Of a stretch of DNA of 64,000 nt, positions 34,805 to 44,436 are shown piece after piece; position 1 is the stretch's first letter, and every line of letters starts with the position of its first letter. Below the pieces are notes generated by a model, which was not told the origin of the DNA, made no database searches, and worked only from the letters and a program-made list of their open reading frames with translations. The DNA is from an uncultured bacterium (GTDB lineage Bacteria > Bacillota > Clostridia > Lachnospirales > Lachnospiraceae), in NCBI GenBank assembly GCA_947647735.1, contig CANSLJ010000013.1, forward strand, positions 1 through 64,000, read 5' to 3'. The position numbers and the translations under genes were made by a program.

Positions 34805-34832
34805 AGCCCGTGTATCTTACATGGGCTTTTTT
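34805..34832 (+). terminator. Terminator of the HPr gene
   Basis: AGCCCGTGTA pairs with TACATGGGCT (one wobble) with a short loop, followed by TTTTTT. Confidence 0.85.
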
Positions 34833-34846
34833 GCAGGAGGTAAAAA

Positions 34847-36526
34847 ATGTTAAATTACAAGCGTTATCAAAAAAATCCGGTGGTGGATTATCCGGAGAGA
34901 AAATGGCCGAACCGTGAGATCGAGAAGGCGCCGGTCTGGTGTTCCGTGGATCTGAGGGACGGTAATCAGGCGCTGATCGATCCGATGATCGTATCGGAGA
35001 AGATCGAGATGTTTCAGTATCTGGTGAAAATGGGCTTTAAGGAGATTGAGATCGGTTTTCCGGCGGCGAGCCAGATCGAGTATGACTTTTTGAGGCAGCT
35101 TGTGGACAGGAAACTGATCCCGGACGATGTGCTGGTGCAGGTTTTGACACAGTGCCGTGAGGAGCTGATAGACCGCACCTTTGAGTCGATACAGGGCTGT
35201 AAGCAGGCGGTGGTCCATATTTATAATTCCACGTCCACCCTGCAGCGGGATGTGGTGTTCGGCATGGACAGGGAGCAGATCATAGAGATCGCGGTGAACG
35301 GCACGAAGATGGTGAAAGAACGGGCGGAAAAGTTCCCCGGAAAGATTGTATTAGAATATTCGCCGGAGAGTTTTACCGGGACGGAGCTGGATTTTGCGCT
35401 GGAGATCTGTACGGCGGTGCAGGAAGCCTGGGGACCGACAAAGGAAGATCCGATGATCATTAATCTGCCTTCGACTGTGGAGATGACGACACCGAATGTT
35501 TTTGCGGACCGGATCGAGTGGATGAACACTCATTTTAAGAACAGGGAGAGCATTATTCTCAGCGTACATCCTCATAATGACAGAGGAACCGGTGTGGCAA
35601 GCGCGGAACTGGCGATGCTGGCAGGTGCGGATCGTGTGGAGGGAACGCTGTTTGGCAACGGGGAGCGCACCGGCAATGTGGATATTATGAATATTGCCTA
35701 TAATATGTTTTCTCAGGGCATTGACCCGAAGCTGGAGATCGAACATATCAATGAGATCATAGAACTCTATGAACGCTGCTGTAAGATACCGATCCATCCC
35801 CGTCATCCTTATGCGGGCAAACTGGTATTTACCGCCTTTTCCGGTTCCCATCAGGATGCTATCAACAAGGGCGTAAAAGCGATGAAGGACAGAGGGAGTG
35901 AGATCTGGCAGGTGCCGTATCTGCCTATCGACCCTGCGGATATCGGGCGTGAGTATGAGCCTATCGTGCGCATTAATTCCCAGTCCGGCAAGGGCGGTGT
36001 TGCCTTTGTGATGGATACTTATTTCGGATTCAAGATTCCGAAGGGGATGCAGAGGGAGTTTGCCGATGTGATTCAGAAAATTTCCGAAAAGCAGGGCGAG
36101 GTTTCCCCGGATCAGGTTATGGAGAATTTCCGCGAGGAATATCTGAACAAGAAGGAACCCCTTCATTTCCGAAAACTGCGTGTGGATGATCTGAGCGATA
36201 CGATCGACAGTGAGTTTGATACCCATGTGAGAGTGGTTTACACGGATCATGGCGCAGAGCACAGCTTTGAGGCCGTGGGCAACGGTCCTATCGATGCGGT
36301 GAGAAGGGGGCTTGCGGAGCAGCTCAATGTGAGTATCAAGGTGCTGGATTATGAGGAGCATGCGCTGCAGAGCGGTTCCAATTCTCAGGCGGCGGCTTAT
36401 ATCCACCTGCTGGATGGCGAGACTGGACATGTGACTTACGGCGTAGGGGTAAGCTCGAATATTACAAGGGCTTCCATCCGGGCTATCTTTTCGGCTATGA
36501 ACAGGCTGGGGCTGGGAGAGAAATAA
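34847..36526 (+). CDS. leuA: 2-isopropylmalate synthase
   Basis: 559 residues, the longer LeuA type. It condenses acetyl-CoA and 2-oxoisovalerate in leucine synthesis. The HMGL-like barrel starts with VDLRDGNQALIDPM (metal and substrate site) and contains LSVHPHNDRGTGVASAELAM and GTLFGNGERTGNVD. The C-terminal regulatory LeuA dimer domain holds the leucine site (about 430-559). The gene has a strong ribosome site (GCAGGAGG) directly after the HPr terminator. Within this short gap I see no T-box leader, so how it is transcribed is unclear; it may depend on read-through. Confidence 0.96.
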   Translation: MLNYKRYQKNPVVDYPERKWPNREIEKAPVWCSVDLRDGNQALIDPMIVSEKIEMFQYLVKMGFKEIEIGFPAASQIEYDFLRQLVDRKLIPDDVLVQVLTQCREELIDRTFESIQGCKQAVVHIYNSTSTLQRDVVFGMDREQIIEIAVNGTKMVKERAEKFPGKIVLEYSPESFTGTELDFALEICTAVQEAWGPTKEDPMIINLPSTVEMTTPNVFADRIEWMNTHFKNRESIILSVHPHNDRGTGVASAELAMLAGADRVEGTLFGNGERTGNVDIMNIAYNMFSQGIDPKLEIEHINEIIELYERCCKIPIHPRHPYAGKLVFTAFSGSHQDAINKGVKAMKDRGSEIWQVPYLPIDPADIGREYEPIVRINSQSGKGGVAFVMDTYFGFKIPKGMQREFADVIQKISEKQGEVSPDQVMENFREEYLNKKEPLHFRKLRVDDLSDTIDSEFDTHVRVVYTDHGAEHSFEAVGNGPIDAVRRGLAEQLNVSIKVLDYEEHALQSGSNSQAAAYIHLLDGETGHVTYGVGVSSNITRASIRAIFSAMNRLGLGEK

Positions 36527-36537
36527 AAACGGGATAC

Positions 36538-36573
36538 AAAAAAGCTGAGCGGAAATTTTCACTCAGCTTTTTT
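36538..36573. terminator. Bidirectional terminator between leuA and the DUF3048 gene
   Basis: AAAAAAGCTGAG pairs with CTCAGCTTTTTT around a 12-base loop. The A and T runs serve both converging genes. Confidence 0.92.
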
Positions 36574-36593
36574 AAATTGCGAACTTGTTCGCC

Positions 36594-37751
36594 TTATTCA
36601 AAGATCGGTTTCGTACCGGACTGTGCGACAGCGATGTATGTCTTACCTGTATTCAGAACGATTTCTTTTCCGTCCATATCATAATATTTGGTAGGCGCAT
36701 AATCGGAAGTCTTTGTCCATGTGATCGGGATCATTTTACCCTTTGTACAGAAGTAACCGGGCTTTCCGCTGTCGATCATAGTGAAGTCCTGATAATCCTT
36801 ATCATCCAGCTTCTTGCAGTCAGTCATCTGTACGATCACATTTGTGAAGGTAAGCTGTTCTCCTGTAAGCTGGTCGATCTGTTTGTTTTTATGCAGCGTC
36901 TTGTAATAAACGCCTTCTTCCTCGTTGTATTCCAGGGATGTCAATGTCACAGGGAACACGCCGCTTAAATCAATGTTTACAGCTCTTTTTGCGTCACTGT
37001 AGTCTTCCAGTGTGTTAGGGTTGGAAGCGTTGGTGAAAGTAAAGTGTTCGGGAACCCAGTACTGGCTTCTGTGATCTTTATCATATTTCTGTTTTTCAAT
37101 AGCGCTGGTCAGCTTCTCGCCGGATGTATAGGCATTATGCGGCGCTTTTTTATCATTAGACCGGAAAAATGCTTCGGAACCGGGAGCGACGTTTGTGTTA
37201 CCTGTATGTGTGCCTGTGATGTTGTTTACATCAGGACGGGTAACCCAGTTGTCAGCGTAGTAGGGGCCGCCGAAATGTACGATAATGGAATCCCATTCAA
37301 GCCCTACAGGAACATAGTAGTGACGGACGCTTCGAACGTTGCCGATCTTTTCCATATCCTGCCATCCTTCGATGATCGCCATCTGACGGGAGATGCTACC
37401 TTCCTCCATGATCTCATATAAAACGCCGGCGCTGCCGATCCCGTACTGGGGCTGAGCAGCTGTATCGGTGGGCATCATAACGGATATCGGCCTGGAATTG
37501 GCAACTTCCTCTTTCACCCACTGATTGGTCAGGGAACTTCTTACGTATCCTTCGCCAGGAGCTTCTTCATCATCAACGAAAACCTCTTCCTCGGGTTCGG
37601 AAACCTCTTCCTCTTCCGCACCCGGAAGATCTTCCGCTTCTACCGTGATATCCTGAATTTCCGTAGATGCCTCCTCATCTTCTTTTCCGCAGCCGGATAA
37701 GCAAAGTGCGGCAGTAAGCGCTGCAATCAGAAGAATATTATGTCTCTTCAT
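36594..37751 (-). CDS. DUF3048-family lipoprotein (YerB-like)
   Basis: 385 residues. The start at 37751 is chosen because GAGAGG lies about 10 bases upstream and a lipoprotein signal follows directly: MKRHNILLIAALTAALCLSG then the lipid-modified Cys. An acidic linker (SEPEEEVFVDDEEAPGEG) leads to the DUF3048 region (RPISVMMPTDTAAQPQYGIG; EIMEEGSISRQMAIIEG; SVRHYYVPVGLEWDSIIVHF). It continues to the C-terminal DUF3048 domain with TWTKTSDYAPTKYYDMDG. The family is secreted and wall-associated, with little known biochemistry. Its own promoter (extended -10) lies at 37842. Confidence 0.88.
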   Translation of the reverse strand: MKRHNILLIAALTAALCLSGCGKEDEEASTEIQDITVEAEDLPGAEEEEVSEPEEEVFVDDEEAPGEGYVRSSLTNQWVKEEVANSRPISVMMPTDTAAQPQYGIGSAGVLYEIMEEGSISRQMAIIEGWQDMEKIGNVRSVRHYYVPVGLEWDSIIVHFGGPYYADNWVTRPDVNNITGTHTGNTNVAPGSEAFFRSNDKKAPHNAYTSGEKLTSAIEKQKYDKDHRSQYWVPEHFTFTNASNPNTLEDYSDAKRAVNIDLSGVFPVTLTSLEYNEEEGVYYKTLHKNKQIDQLTGEQLTFTNVIVQMTDCKKLDDKDYQDFTMIDSGKPGYFCTKGKMIPITWTKTSDYAPTKYYDMDGKEIVLNTGKTYIAVAQSGTKPIFE

Positions 37752-37841
37752 TACAATAGTACCTCTCTTCCATGTTTGATTTGGTGAACCGGCAGGATAA
37801 ACAGACACCTGTCTGTAAAAGTCTGTCTTCCTCCTGTGGTT

Positions 37842-37847
37842 AATTAT
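37842..37847 (-). promoter_or_regulatory. -10 element of the DUF3048 lipoprotein promoter
   Basis: On the minus strand TGTGCTATAAT is a perfect -10 with an upstream TG (extended -10). The -35 region is poor (TGACTG at a 16-base spacing). Confidence 0.6.
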
Positions 37848-37967
37848 AGCACAGTTCTGTATTTCAGTCATCAGAAAGTATTACAAATTCTTTTATTTTA
37901 TTACATTTTTAATAACTGATAGACATTTCCTGTATCTATTTATCAGATGCGTATAAAATAAAAAGGT

Positions 37968-39734
37968 TTACAATGAAAATGCATAAACCAGATATTTCCC
38001 CCCGTTGGAAACTGTAAAAACATCCTCCAAATATGCGGAAACTTCCAGCCGTTCTTCTAAATAGTCAATTACCATGCCGGACTGCATTTCCATATCGGAA
38101 GATGTAATAAGGTATATGGAATCGCAGGCTGAAAAATAATTTTTTTCATACTGATAGAGAACCGGGGCACCGGAATACCAGCAGCCTGTGATAACACCGT
38201 TTCTCGGTCCATAAATTTTTGTTTCAAAAGCGCTGCCGCGATAATAGATCAAAGTGCTGGCATCAATAAAGTAGTGTTTTTCAGGATGATTGTTGCAATA
38301 GGAAATCATATCCTGTATGCCCTGAAAATAGATGGATTCTGTGGCATTTTTTGCGGAAACATGTAAATATTGACTTTTTAATGTTTTTAGGCCAAAAGGC
38401 AGAAGCATTAAAACAAGTAAGACTGGAAGCTGGTGTTTTATAATATAAGTAATACCTGTTTTTTGATCCGGCATGATATTTAGCCGGCTGTTTTTTGGAA
38501 TCTGTGTATTATCGTCTTCATCATTTTTTGAGATAGCCAGGAAAAAAAGACATAGCAGGAAAATAATCTCGCTTAAATATAGTGGAACCATAACCCTGGG
38601 CGGAACCCTGCCTTCATAAAGCAAAAAGAGCCAAAGCGCGCTTCGGCTAAGGAGAAGTCCGGCCAATGGGAAAAGAAGACAAAAAACTTTTTTGAAAACG
38701 ATATAAATGAGAAGGATTGTCCAGGATGCCAGTAGCAGCAAATTCAGGTTCCAGTATTCATGGGTGGTATAACTGTGTAAGAATTGCCTGAAAATCAGGG
38801 GGAGAGAAGGAGATACATTTTGAGCATGAGCAACTTCTGCAATTTCCAGAAGGCAGTCACCTGAAAGATTTTCTTCTATCATGGCATACTGGAGAAAAGC
38901 ATTATATTGTTTTTCTGTGACATTGTATTTTTGAAGGATAAGCTGTACATCGGCATAGTTTGGAATGGCAGCGTAATCGGTGATTTCTGTGACGGCGTCG
39001 TTAACCTTTTTGTATTCTTTCCAGCCGGGGGTGGAATGGAAGATAGAATAGCTGCATTTTCCGATGATTAGGATGGAAGATAAAATAGCAATAGCGTAAA
39101 ATAGGGGGCGGTATTTTGCAGATAATTTTTTGGGGGAGCGTGGTTTACATAACGGAAAAGAAAAAAGAGGGTTACACAAACCACAGAGCACTAAAAAGCC
39201 CATAGGTTGAATCATGAGCATAGCATTGCTGCGCAGCAGGAAGGATAAAAATTCCAGTGTAAAAAATAGGATGCAGCGAGATTTTTCCTGAGGGTATAAC
39301 AAAAAACAAAGGTAGCCGGTTATTGCGAGAAGAGCGGCAGTGGAAGTATATTGGATGCTGGCGATAACGTAAAGACCAGCAGCATATAGAAGAGCAACTA
39401 TTGCCAAAGCAATAAGAATATTTTTTTGGTTTTTGCAACGCGAGAGAAAAGCATCTGCTGTAAAAAAACAACATAAAAATTGGAACAACACAAGCATGCC
39501 GCCATACCATGGGATAGCGGTGCTTATGCGGTAAAGCGATGAAAGAAGAAAGCCCAGTATATAGTCTATATAGTAAGTATGGGCTTCCGGAAAGCCAGTC
39601 ATGGAACCGGAAAAAATTTCTGTTATGATGCGGTCGTCGTTGGTTTCGAAAAAGATGCCTGTACAGCGGTATATAAGAAAAATCCAGATGGCCGATATCA
39701 TAAAGGCGAGGGGGATGCGGTATTTTTTGATCAT
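37968..39734 (-). CDS. Polytopic membrane protein, possible GT-C-type transferase
   Basis: 588 residues with about eleven membrane segments. The first extracellular loop has the acidic motif FFETNDDRIITEIFSGSMTG, a position where GT-C enzymes keep their catalytic acid. The C-terminal soluble part (about 470-588) includes QGIQDMISYCNNHPEKHYFI and FETKIYGPRNGVITGCWYSG. It is more AT-rich than leuA and codes on the opposite strand to the surface locus to the right. Its link to surface glycan synthesis is inference. Confidence 0.6.
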   Translation of the reverse strand: MIKKYRIPLAFMISAIWIFLIYRCTGIFFETNDDRIITEIFSGSMTGFPEAHTYYIDYILGFLLSSLYRISTAIPWYGGMLVLFQFLCCFFTADAFLSRCKNQKNILIALAIVALLYAAGLYVIASIQYTSTAALLAITGYLCFLLYPQEKSRCILFFTLEFLSFLLRSNAMLMIQPMGFLVLCGLCNPLFSFPLCKPRSPKKLSAKYRPLFYAIAILSSILIIGKCSYSIFHSTPGWKEYKKVNDAVTEITDYAAIPNYADVQLILQKYNVTEKQYNAFLQYAMIEENLSGDCLLEIAEVAHAQNVSPSLPLIFRQFLHSYTTHEYWNLNLLLLASWTILLIYIVFKKVFCLLFPLAGLLLSRSALWLFLLYEGRVPPRVMVPLYLSEIIFLLCLFFLAISKNDEDDNTQIPKNSRLNIMPDQKTGITYIIKHQLPVLLVLMLLPFGLKTLKSQYLHVSAKNATESIYFQGIQDMISYCNNHPEKHYFIDASTLIYYRGSAFETKIYGPRNGVITGCWYSGAPVLYQYEKNYFSACDSIYLITSSDMEMQSGMVIDYLEERLEVSAYLEDVFTVSNGGKYLVYAFSL

Positions 39735-40128
39735 AGAAATCTATGCCTTTCTATATTTTGTAAGTGTAATCTGTATTGTGTATTATTATTTTATTCATGA
39801 TAGCATAATGGCTTTGAATTGTATAGGAAGGTTATCAAAAGTTTTCTGGTAAAGTACGCAATCAAGGGAAGTTAATATGTTATAGTGTGTTCATTAGAAA
39901 GTGAATTGTGATGATGAAATGAACATAAAAAATAATCAGGAAATTGACGGATGCTGTTTTTTGTAATATTATGGTAAATATTAGAGTAATATATTTGTTT
40001 CACTTGATAGAAATAATATAAAAATTGAAACATTTGTAAGAGGACTATAGGCATTTGGTGTTAAAACAGTTACAGGTGTCTCAGATTTCACTTTTGTAAC
40101 TATACATAGAAATAGAGAGGAGAAAGGT
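39735..40128. other. Divergent intergenic region with a 7-bp inverted repeat
   Basis: This AT-rich region must carry the promoters of the minus-strand membrane protein and of the surface locus starting at 40129. I cannot fix either with confidence. AGTTACA (40068-40074) and TGTAACT (40095-40101) form an inverted repeat just ahead of the HTH-containing first gene and could be its operator. Confidence 0.45.
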
Positions 40129-41022
40129 GTGAATAAATTGACAAGAAAACAATTTGATGTGTTGGAGGTGCTGGCACTCAGCCAGGATGCTCTTACACAA
40201 CGTCAGTTGGAAGAAAAAACAGGACATTCCCTGGGGACGATCAATCGTGTTATGAAGGAAATAGCAGATATGGGTTATGCTGCTGATGGGCGGATCACAA
40301 ACGAAGGCCTTAATGCGCTTGAGCCATATCGTGCAAAACGGGCAATTTTTATTGCGGCAGGGTTTGGTTCTAGGCTTGTGCCGATTACTTTTAATACTCC
40401 TAAACCCCTTGTTCGTGTGCATGGAAAGCGGATTATTGACGGTTTGCTGGATGCCTGTCTGGAAGCGGGGATTACGGAAATCTATATTGTCCGTGGATAT
40501 CTTGCGGAGCAGTTCGATCAGCTTCTCTATAAGTATCCGATGATTCGGTTTCTGGAGAATCCGGTATATAACGAGTCAAATAATATATCTTCTTCCATGT
40601 GTGCCCGCTATATGTTGAGTAATGCGTATGTTTTTGAGGCGGATCTTTTGATCGCAAATCCGAAGATTATTAAGAAGTATCATTATACCTCGGATTTTTT
40701 GGGTATCAAAAAAGATCGAACGGATGACTGGTGTTTCGAAGTGAAGGACGGTATTATTACGGAAGAAAAGATTGGAGGTCTTAACTGTTGGCAGATGGTT
40801 GGTATTTCATACTGGAATGAGGAGGATGGCCATAAACTTTCCAATGACATTAAGGAAATATATGAGCAGCCAGGAGGCAGAGAGCGCTATTGGGAACAGG
40901 TGCCTCTCGTGTTTTGTAAAGATCGTTATAAGGTTGAGGTGCTGGAATGCTATGAAGAAGATATCGTGGAGATCGATACTTTTAGAGAGCTTAAAGCAAT
41001 AGATAAAATATATAATGTCTAA
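40129..41022 (+). CDS. HTH domain fused to a LicC/PntC-like CTP:phospho(no)-alcohol cytidylyltransferase
   Basis: 297 residues, GTG start after GAGAGGAGAAAGG. Residues 1-68 are a MarR-like winged helix (LTRKQFDVLEVLALSQDALT; QLEEKTGHSLGTINRVMKEI). Residues 70-297 are a nucleotidyltransferase: the P-loop AAGFGSRLVPITFNTPKPLV, then GITEIYIVRGYLAEQFDQL and NNISSSMCARY, as in LicC (CTP:phosphocholine) and PntC (CTP:2-aminoethylphosphonate). The acidic metal site is FEADLLI. Fusion to an HTH suggests the enzyme also regulates its operon. With an AEP-type transporter behind it, the substrate is probably imported AEP or choline phosphate. No PEP mutase or choline kinase is in the window. Confidence 0.8.
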   Translation: MNKLTRKQFDVLEVLALSQDALTQRQLEEKTGHSLGTINRVMKEIADMGYAADGRITNEGLNALEPYRAKRAIFIAAGFGSRLVPITFNTPKPLVRVHGKRIIDGLLDACLEAGITEIYIVRGYLAEQFDQLLYKYPMIRFLENPVYNESNNISSSMCARYMLSNAYVFEADLLIANPKIIKKYHYTSDFLGIKKDRTDDWCFEVKDGIITEEKIGGLNCWQMVGISYWNEEDGHKLSNDIKEIYEQPGGRERYWEQVPLVFCKDRYKVEVLECYEEDIVEIDTFRELKAIDKIYNV

Positions 41023-41040
41023 ATGAAGGAGGAAAAAAGA

Positions 41041-42027
41041 ATGAATAAAAAATATGCGATTACAGTATGTGCAGGGATAATGGCGTTTGGGCTTCTGACA
41101 GGTTGTGGCAGCAAAAATAAAGAAAGTACAGATATTGTCATTTGGACCAGCGGAGAAGACTATAGAAATGAGTATTATCTTGCGGAATGTCAGGAAAAAT
41201 TTCCAGATTATAATATCTCTTTGGAATACATGAACAGCAGCAGTATTGCGGCAAAGGTTATGGAAGAGGGAGATAATTGTTCTGCAGATATTATTCTCTC
41301 GGAAGAGTATGGTTATCTATATAAGTGTGAGGACTATCTTGTTGAACTTACAGATTTCGATTTTTCAGTTTTTTTGGATGAGATGGTTCCGGAAAGTCAC
41401 AAGTTTACTCCAGAATTGAAAAATGGAGGCTGCATTATTATCAATAAGAGCGTGCTGGAAAGCAAGGGGGCGCCGATTCCAACTTGCTATGAGGATTTGT
41501 TAGATCCTGTTTATAAAGATCTGATCTCGATGCCGAATCCTGCCTCGTCTGGTACAGGGTATATGTTTCTGCGTCAGCTTACCAATGAGTGGGGAGAGGA
41601 CGAGGCGTTTGCATATTTTGATCAGCTGTCCGAAAATGTTCTTCAGTATACCTCATCCGGTTCGGGACCGGTGAATGCGCTTATTCAGGGAGAAGTCGGG
41701 ATCGGCTTGGGTATGACTTCGCAGGCGGTTGTGGAGATCAACCAGGGCGTAGATTTGGATATTGTGTTTTTTGAGGAGGGTGCACCCTACAGTGTGTATG
41801 GAAATGCGGTGCTTGCAAACAGTGCGGATCGCGAATGTGTGATGGAGGTATTCAACTATTTATCAACAGATCTTTGCAAAGGTAATAATGAGAAATTTTT
41901 CCCAGAGCAGATATTTAAGGATTTTATTCCTGAGGCAAAAGGTTTTCCAACGGGCGTTCAGTATGGTGATATGTCAAATGATACTGTCAGTGAGAAAGAG
42001 AGGCTGCTTGGAAAATGGATACATTAA
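41041..42027 (+). CDS. ABC transporter substrate-binding lipoprotein (2-aminoethylphosphonate/Fe-type)
   Basis: 328 residues from ATG 41041 (GAAGGAGG about 8 bases upstream). The lipoprotein signal is MNKKYAITVCAGIMAFGLLT then GCG. The mature part follows the type 1 extracellular binding fold: DIVIWTSGEDYRNEYYLAEC, ADIILSEEYGYLYKCEDYLV, ISMPNPASSGTGYMFLRQLT and LIQGEVGIGLGMTSQAVVEI. This matches the group that includes AEP- and ferric-iron-binding proteins. The stop overlaps the ATPase gene by 13 bases. Confidence 0.85.
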   Translation: MNKKYAITVCAGIMAFGLLTGCGSKNKESTDIVIWTSGEDYRNEYYLAECQEKFPDYNISLEYMNSSSIAAKVMEEGDNCSADIILSEEYGYLYKCEDYLVELTDFDFSVFLDEMVPESHKFTPELKNGGCIIINKSVLESKGAPIPTCYEDLLDPVYKDLISMPNPASSGTGYMFLRQLTNEWGEDEAFAYFDQLSENVLQYTSSGSGPVNALIQGEVGIGLGMTSQAVVEINQGVDLDIVFFEEGAPYSVYGNAVLANSADRECVMEVFNYLSTDLCKGNNEKFFPEQIFKDFIPEAKGFPTGVQYGDMSNDTVSEKERLLGKWIH

Positions 42028-42794
42028 ATAAGCTGGATATCATCGGAGTGTCAAAGGGATATCAGAAGAATGATGTACTCAAAGAAATCAGCTTTGAAGT
42101 AAAAAACGGGGAATTTCTTTCTATTCTCGGACCGTCTGGTTGCGGGAAGACAACCCTTCTGAGAATTTTGATTGGACTTTTGGAATTGGATACGGGACGT
42201 ATTTTGAAAGATGGGGTTGATATTACTCATACATCTGCAGACCAGAGAGGAATGGGTATAGTTTTTCAGAATTATGCTTTGTTTGAAAATATGACTGTCT
42301 TTAAAAATGTGGAATATGCACTAAAATTTCACAAAGAAACGAAGGGCAATGCAAAAGCGATAGCAGAGGAGATGATAGAGATAGTCGGGTTGAAAGACCA
42401 TATGCAAAAAAAGCCTGGTGACCTTTCCGGAGGGCAGCAACAGAGGGTAGCCATTGCGAGAACGCTGGCGTTAAAGCCGGATATCATATTGTTGGATGAG
42501 CCGATGTCTGCGCTGGATGTTGCAACACGGCTGACAATGCGAGATGAATTGAAAAAATTGCAGGTATCTTTTGGGACGACGATGATCTATGTAACACATG
42601 ATCAGGAGGAAGCGTTTGCGCTTTCTGACAGAGTGATGATTATGGATCAGGGAGAGATAAGCCAGCTTGCAACACCAGAAGAAATCTGTTCTCATCCTGC
42701 GAATGATTATGTTCAGACATTTGTGTTAGATAATTTACAGGAAAAGGTTGATTCGTTGGCAAAGTTTGTTTATAGAAAGAACAGAGAGTCATGA
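42015..42794 (+). CDS. ABC transporter ATP-binding protein
   Basis: 259 residues. Walker A is GPSGCGKTT (about 38-46), Q-loop VFQNYALFENMTV, signature LSGGQQQRVAIARTLALKPD, Walker B IILLDEPMSALD and H-loop VTHDQEEAFALSDR. This is the importer subgroup used for AEP, polyamines and iron. It overlaps the binding protein (13 bases) and the permease (ATGA). Confidence 0.93.
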   Translation: MDTLNKLDIIGVSKGYQKNDVLKEISFEVKNGEFLSILGPSGCGKTTLLRILIGLLELDTGRILKDGVDITHTSADQRGMGIVFQNYALFENMTVFKNVEYALKFHKETKGNAKAIAEEMIEIVGLKDHMQKKPGDLSGGQQQRVAIARTLALKPDIILLDEPMSALDVATRLTMRDELKKLQVSFGTTMIYVTHDQEEAFALSDRVMIMDQGEISQLATPEEICSHPANDYVQTFVLDNLQEKVDSLAKFVYRKNRES

Positions 42795-44371
42795 GAAGAA
42801 AAAATAAGACTAGGATTATTGTTCATGTATTGATTACAGTGTTTTTTGCTGTCAGTGTGATAGCTCCCATCTTATCCATGTTGCGGCGGATTACGCCGGA
42901 TGGATTCAGGGCGGTGATTTACTCTGCCCAGTTTGGGGAAGCTGTTGTGAATTCGTTGACAACGGCATTGACGGCGACCATTATATCATTGATACTGGCA
43001 CTGCTTGCCGCCTTCTGCATAGAGCGTACTTCCCTGAAAGGTAAAGTTATTTTTAATATGTTTTTTGTAATTCCTATGCTAATTCCGTCTATTTCCCATG
43101 CATTTGGGCTTGTGGCGTTGTTTGGAGCAAACGGGCTGCTTACCCGATTTCTGGGGATAGATGGTGGCATATATGGCTTTTGGGGAATTGTTGCCGGTTC
43201 AGTGATGTACTCTTTTCCGGTGGCATTTCTTATGTTTAAGAGTATTCTTCAATATGAGGACGGTATGGCCTATAGGGCGGCGGGAATTCTTGGAATTCCA
43301 GCATTTTGGCAGTTCACTGGCATTACGTTTCCTTATCTGAAAAAAACAATGATTTCCGCTTTTTTTGCTATTTTTACAATGATCATTACAGACTATGGTG
43401 TTCCGCTCATGATTGGCGGCAAGATAATAACATTGTCAACATTGATGTATAGTAAAGCGGTGGCAATGCTGGATTATGATGCTGGAAGTGTGATTGGAGC
43501 ATTTTTGCTTATTCCGGCGGTCATTGCATTTCTGGTAGATATGATGAATTCGGAGAGTGCACACAGCGGATTTGTCAACGAGCAGGTTGAGGAGAAAAAG
43601 GGGGAGGGAGTCCGGCTGTTGGCTGCTGTTTTGTGCATTTTGCTTTCAGCCTGCATTTTGCTGCCTATACTGTCTTTTTGTATTATGGTTTTTGAGACAA
43701 AATATCCCGTGGACATGACATTCACGCTTCACCATATTGAAAAGACGATGAACCGAGGGGCGGGAAAATATCTCCTGAACTCTGTGATGTATTCTGCTCT
43801 GGCAGCATGCATGGGTACCGGGCTGGCGTTTTTATGTGCTTATCTGACTGCAAGAATAAATGGAGTGTTCAGTAGAGGGCTTCACCTGATCTCTGTGACA
43901 TCCATGGCGATACCAGGTATCGTGCTTGGTCTATCTTATGTGATTTTTTTTAGCAAAATGCCGATTTACGGTACAATTCTGATTATCGTTCTCGCCAATT
44001 CTATTCATTTTTTCGCATCACCGTATTTGATGATGTACAATACATTGGGAAAGGTGAACATGAATTTGGAGGCGGTAGGAAAAACACTGGGAATAAAAAA
44101 GGTACACATTGTTGTAGATGTGATTGTTCCAAAGGTAAAATATACATTGTATGAGATGTTCGCATATTTTTTCGTAAATTCAATGATGACGATTTCGGCG
44201 GTATCTTTTTTGGCACCTCCTTCACCAAAGCCGATAGCATTGATGATCAATCAATTTGAGGCGCAGCTGCTGATGGAAAGCGCGGCGTTTGTATCGCTGC
44301 TGATCTTGCTTATTAATTTTATATTGAAAGGCTTTATAGCTGTAATTAAGTTTAGGGCAATGAAAAAATAG
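42791..44371 (+). CDS. ABC transporter permease with two fused membrane domains
   Basis: 526 residues with about twelve membrane segments and two BPD-type permease domains in one chain. The coupling helices are in the region GMAYRAAGILGIPAFWQFTG (first half) and MNLEAVGKTLGIKKVHIVVD (second half), each with the EAA-loop glycine. The single-chain, double-domain arrangement is typical of iron and AEP importers. It pairs with the ATPase and the lipoprotein before it. Confidence 0.92.
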   Translation: MRRKNKTRIIVHVLITVFFAVSVIAPILSMLRRITPDGFRAVIYSAQFGEAVVNSLTTALTATIISLILALLAAFCIERTSLKGKVIFNMFFVIPMLIPSISHAFGLVALFGANGLLTRFLGIDGGIYGFWGIVAGSVMYSFPVAFLMFKSILQYEDGMAYRAAGILGIPAFWQFTGITFPYLKKTMISAFFAIFTMIITDYGVPLMIGGKIITLSTLMYSKAVAMLDYDAGSVIGAFLLIPAVIAFLVDMMNSESAHSGFVNEQVEEKKGEGVRLLAAVLCILLSACILLPILSFCIMVFETKYPVDMTFTLHHIEKTMNRGAGKYLLNSVMYSALAACMGTGLAFLCAYLTARINGVFSRGLHLISVTSMAIPGIVLGLSYVIFFSKMPIYGTILIIVLANSIHFFASPYLMMYNTLGKVNMNLEAVGKTLGIKKVHIVVDVIVPKVKYTLYEMFAYFFVNSMMTISAVSFLAPPSPKPIALMINQFEAQLLMESAAFVSLLILLINFILKGFIAVIKFRAMKK

Positions 44372-44436
44372 TTGCGGTTTTTCTGTAATGATTATAGAAT
44401 ATATGTGGCAAAGTCAGAACAAAAGAGGTGTCAATA

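Noticed and set aside
34779-34846. Leucine T-box or leader peptide before leuA
   Set aside because: The gap is 68 bases and is filled by the HPr terminator and a ribosome site; there is no room for a T-box and no Leu-rich leader ORF.
35351-36562. Antisense ORF of 403 codons over leuA
   Set aside because: Shadow frame of leuA ending in the shared terminator; no start signals.
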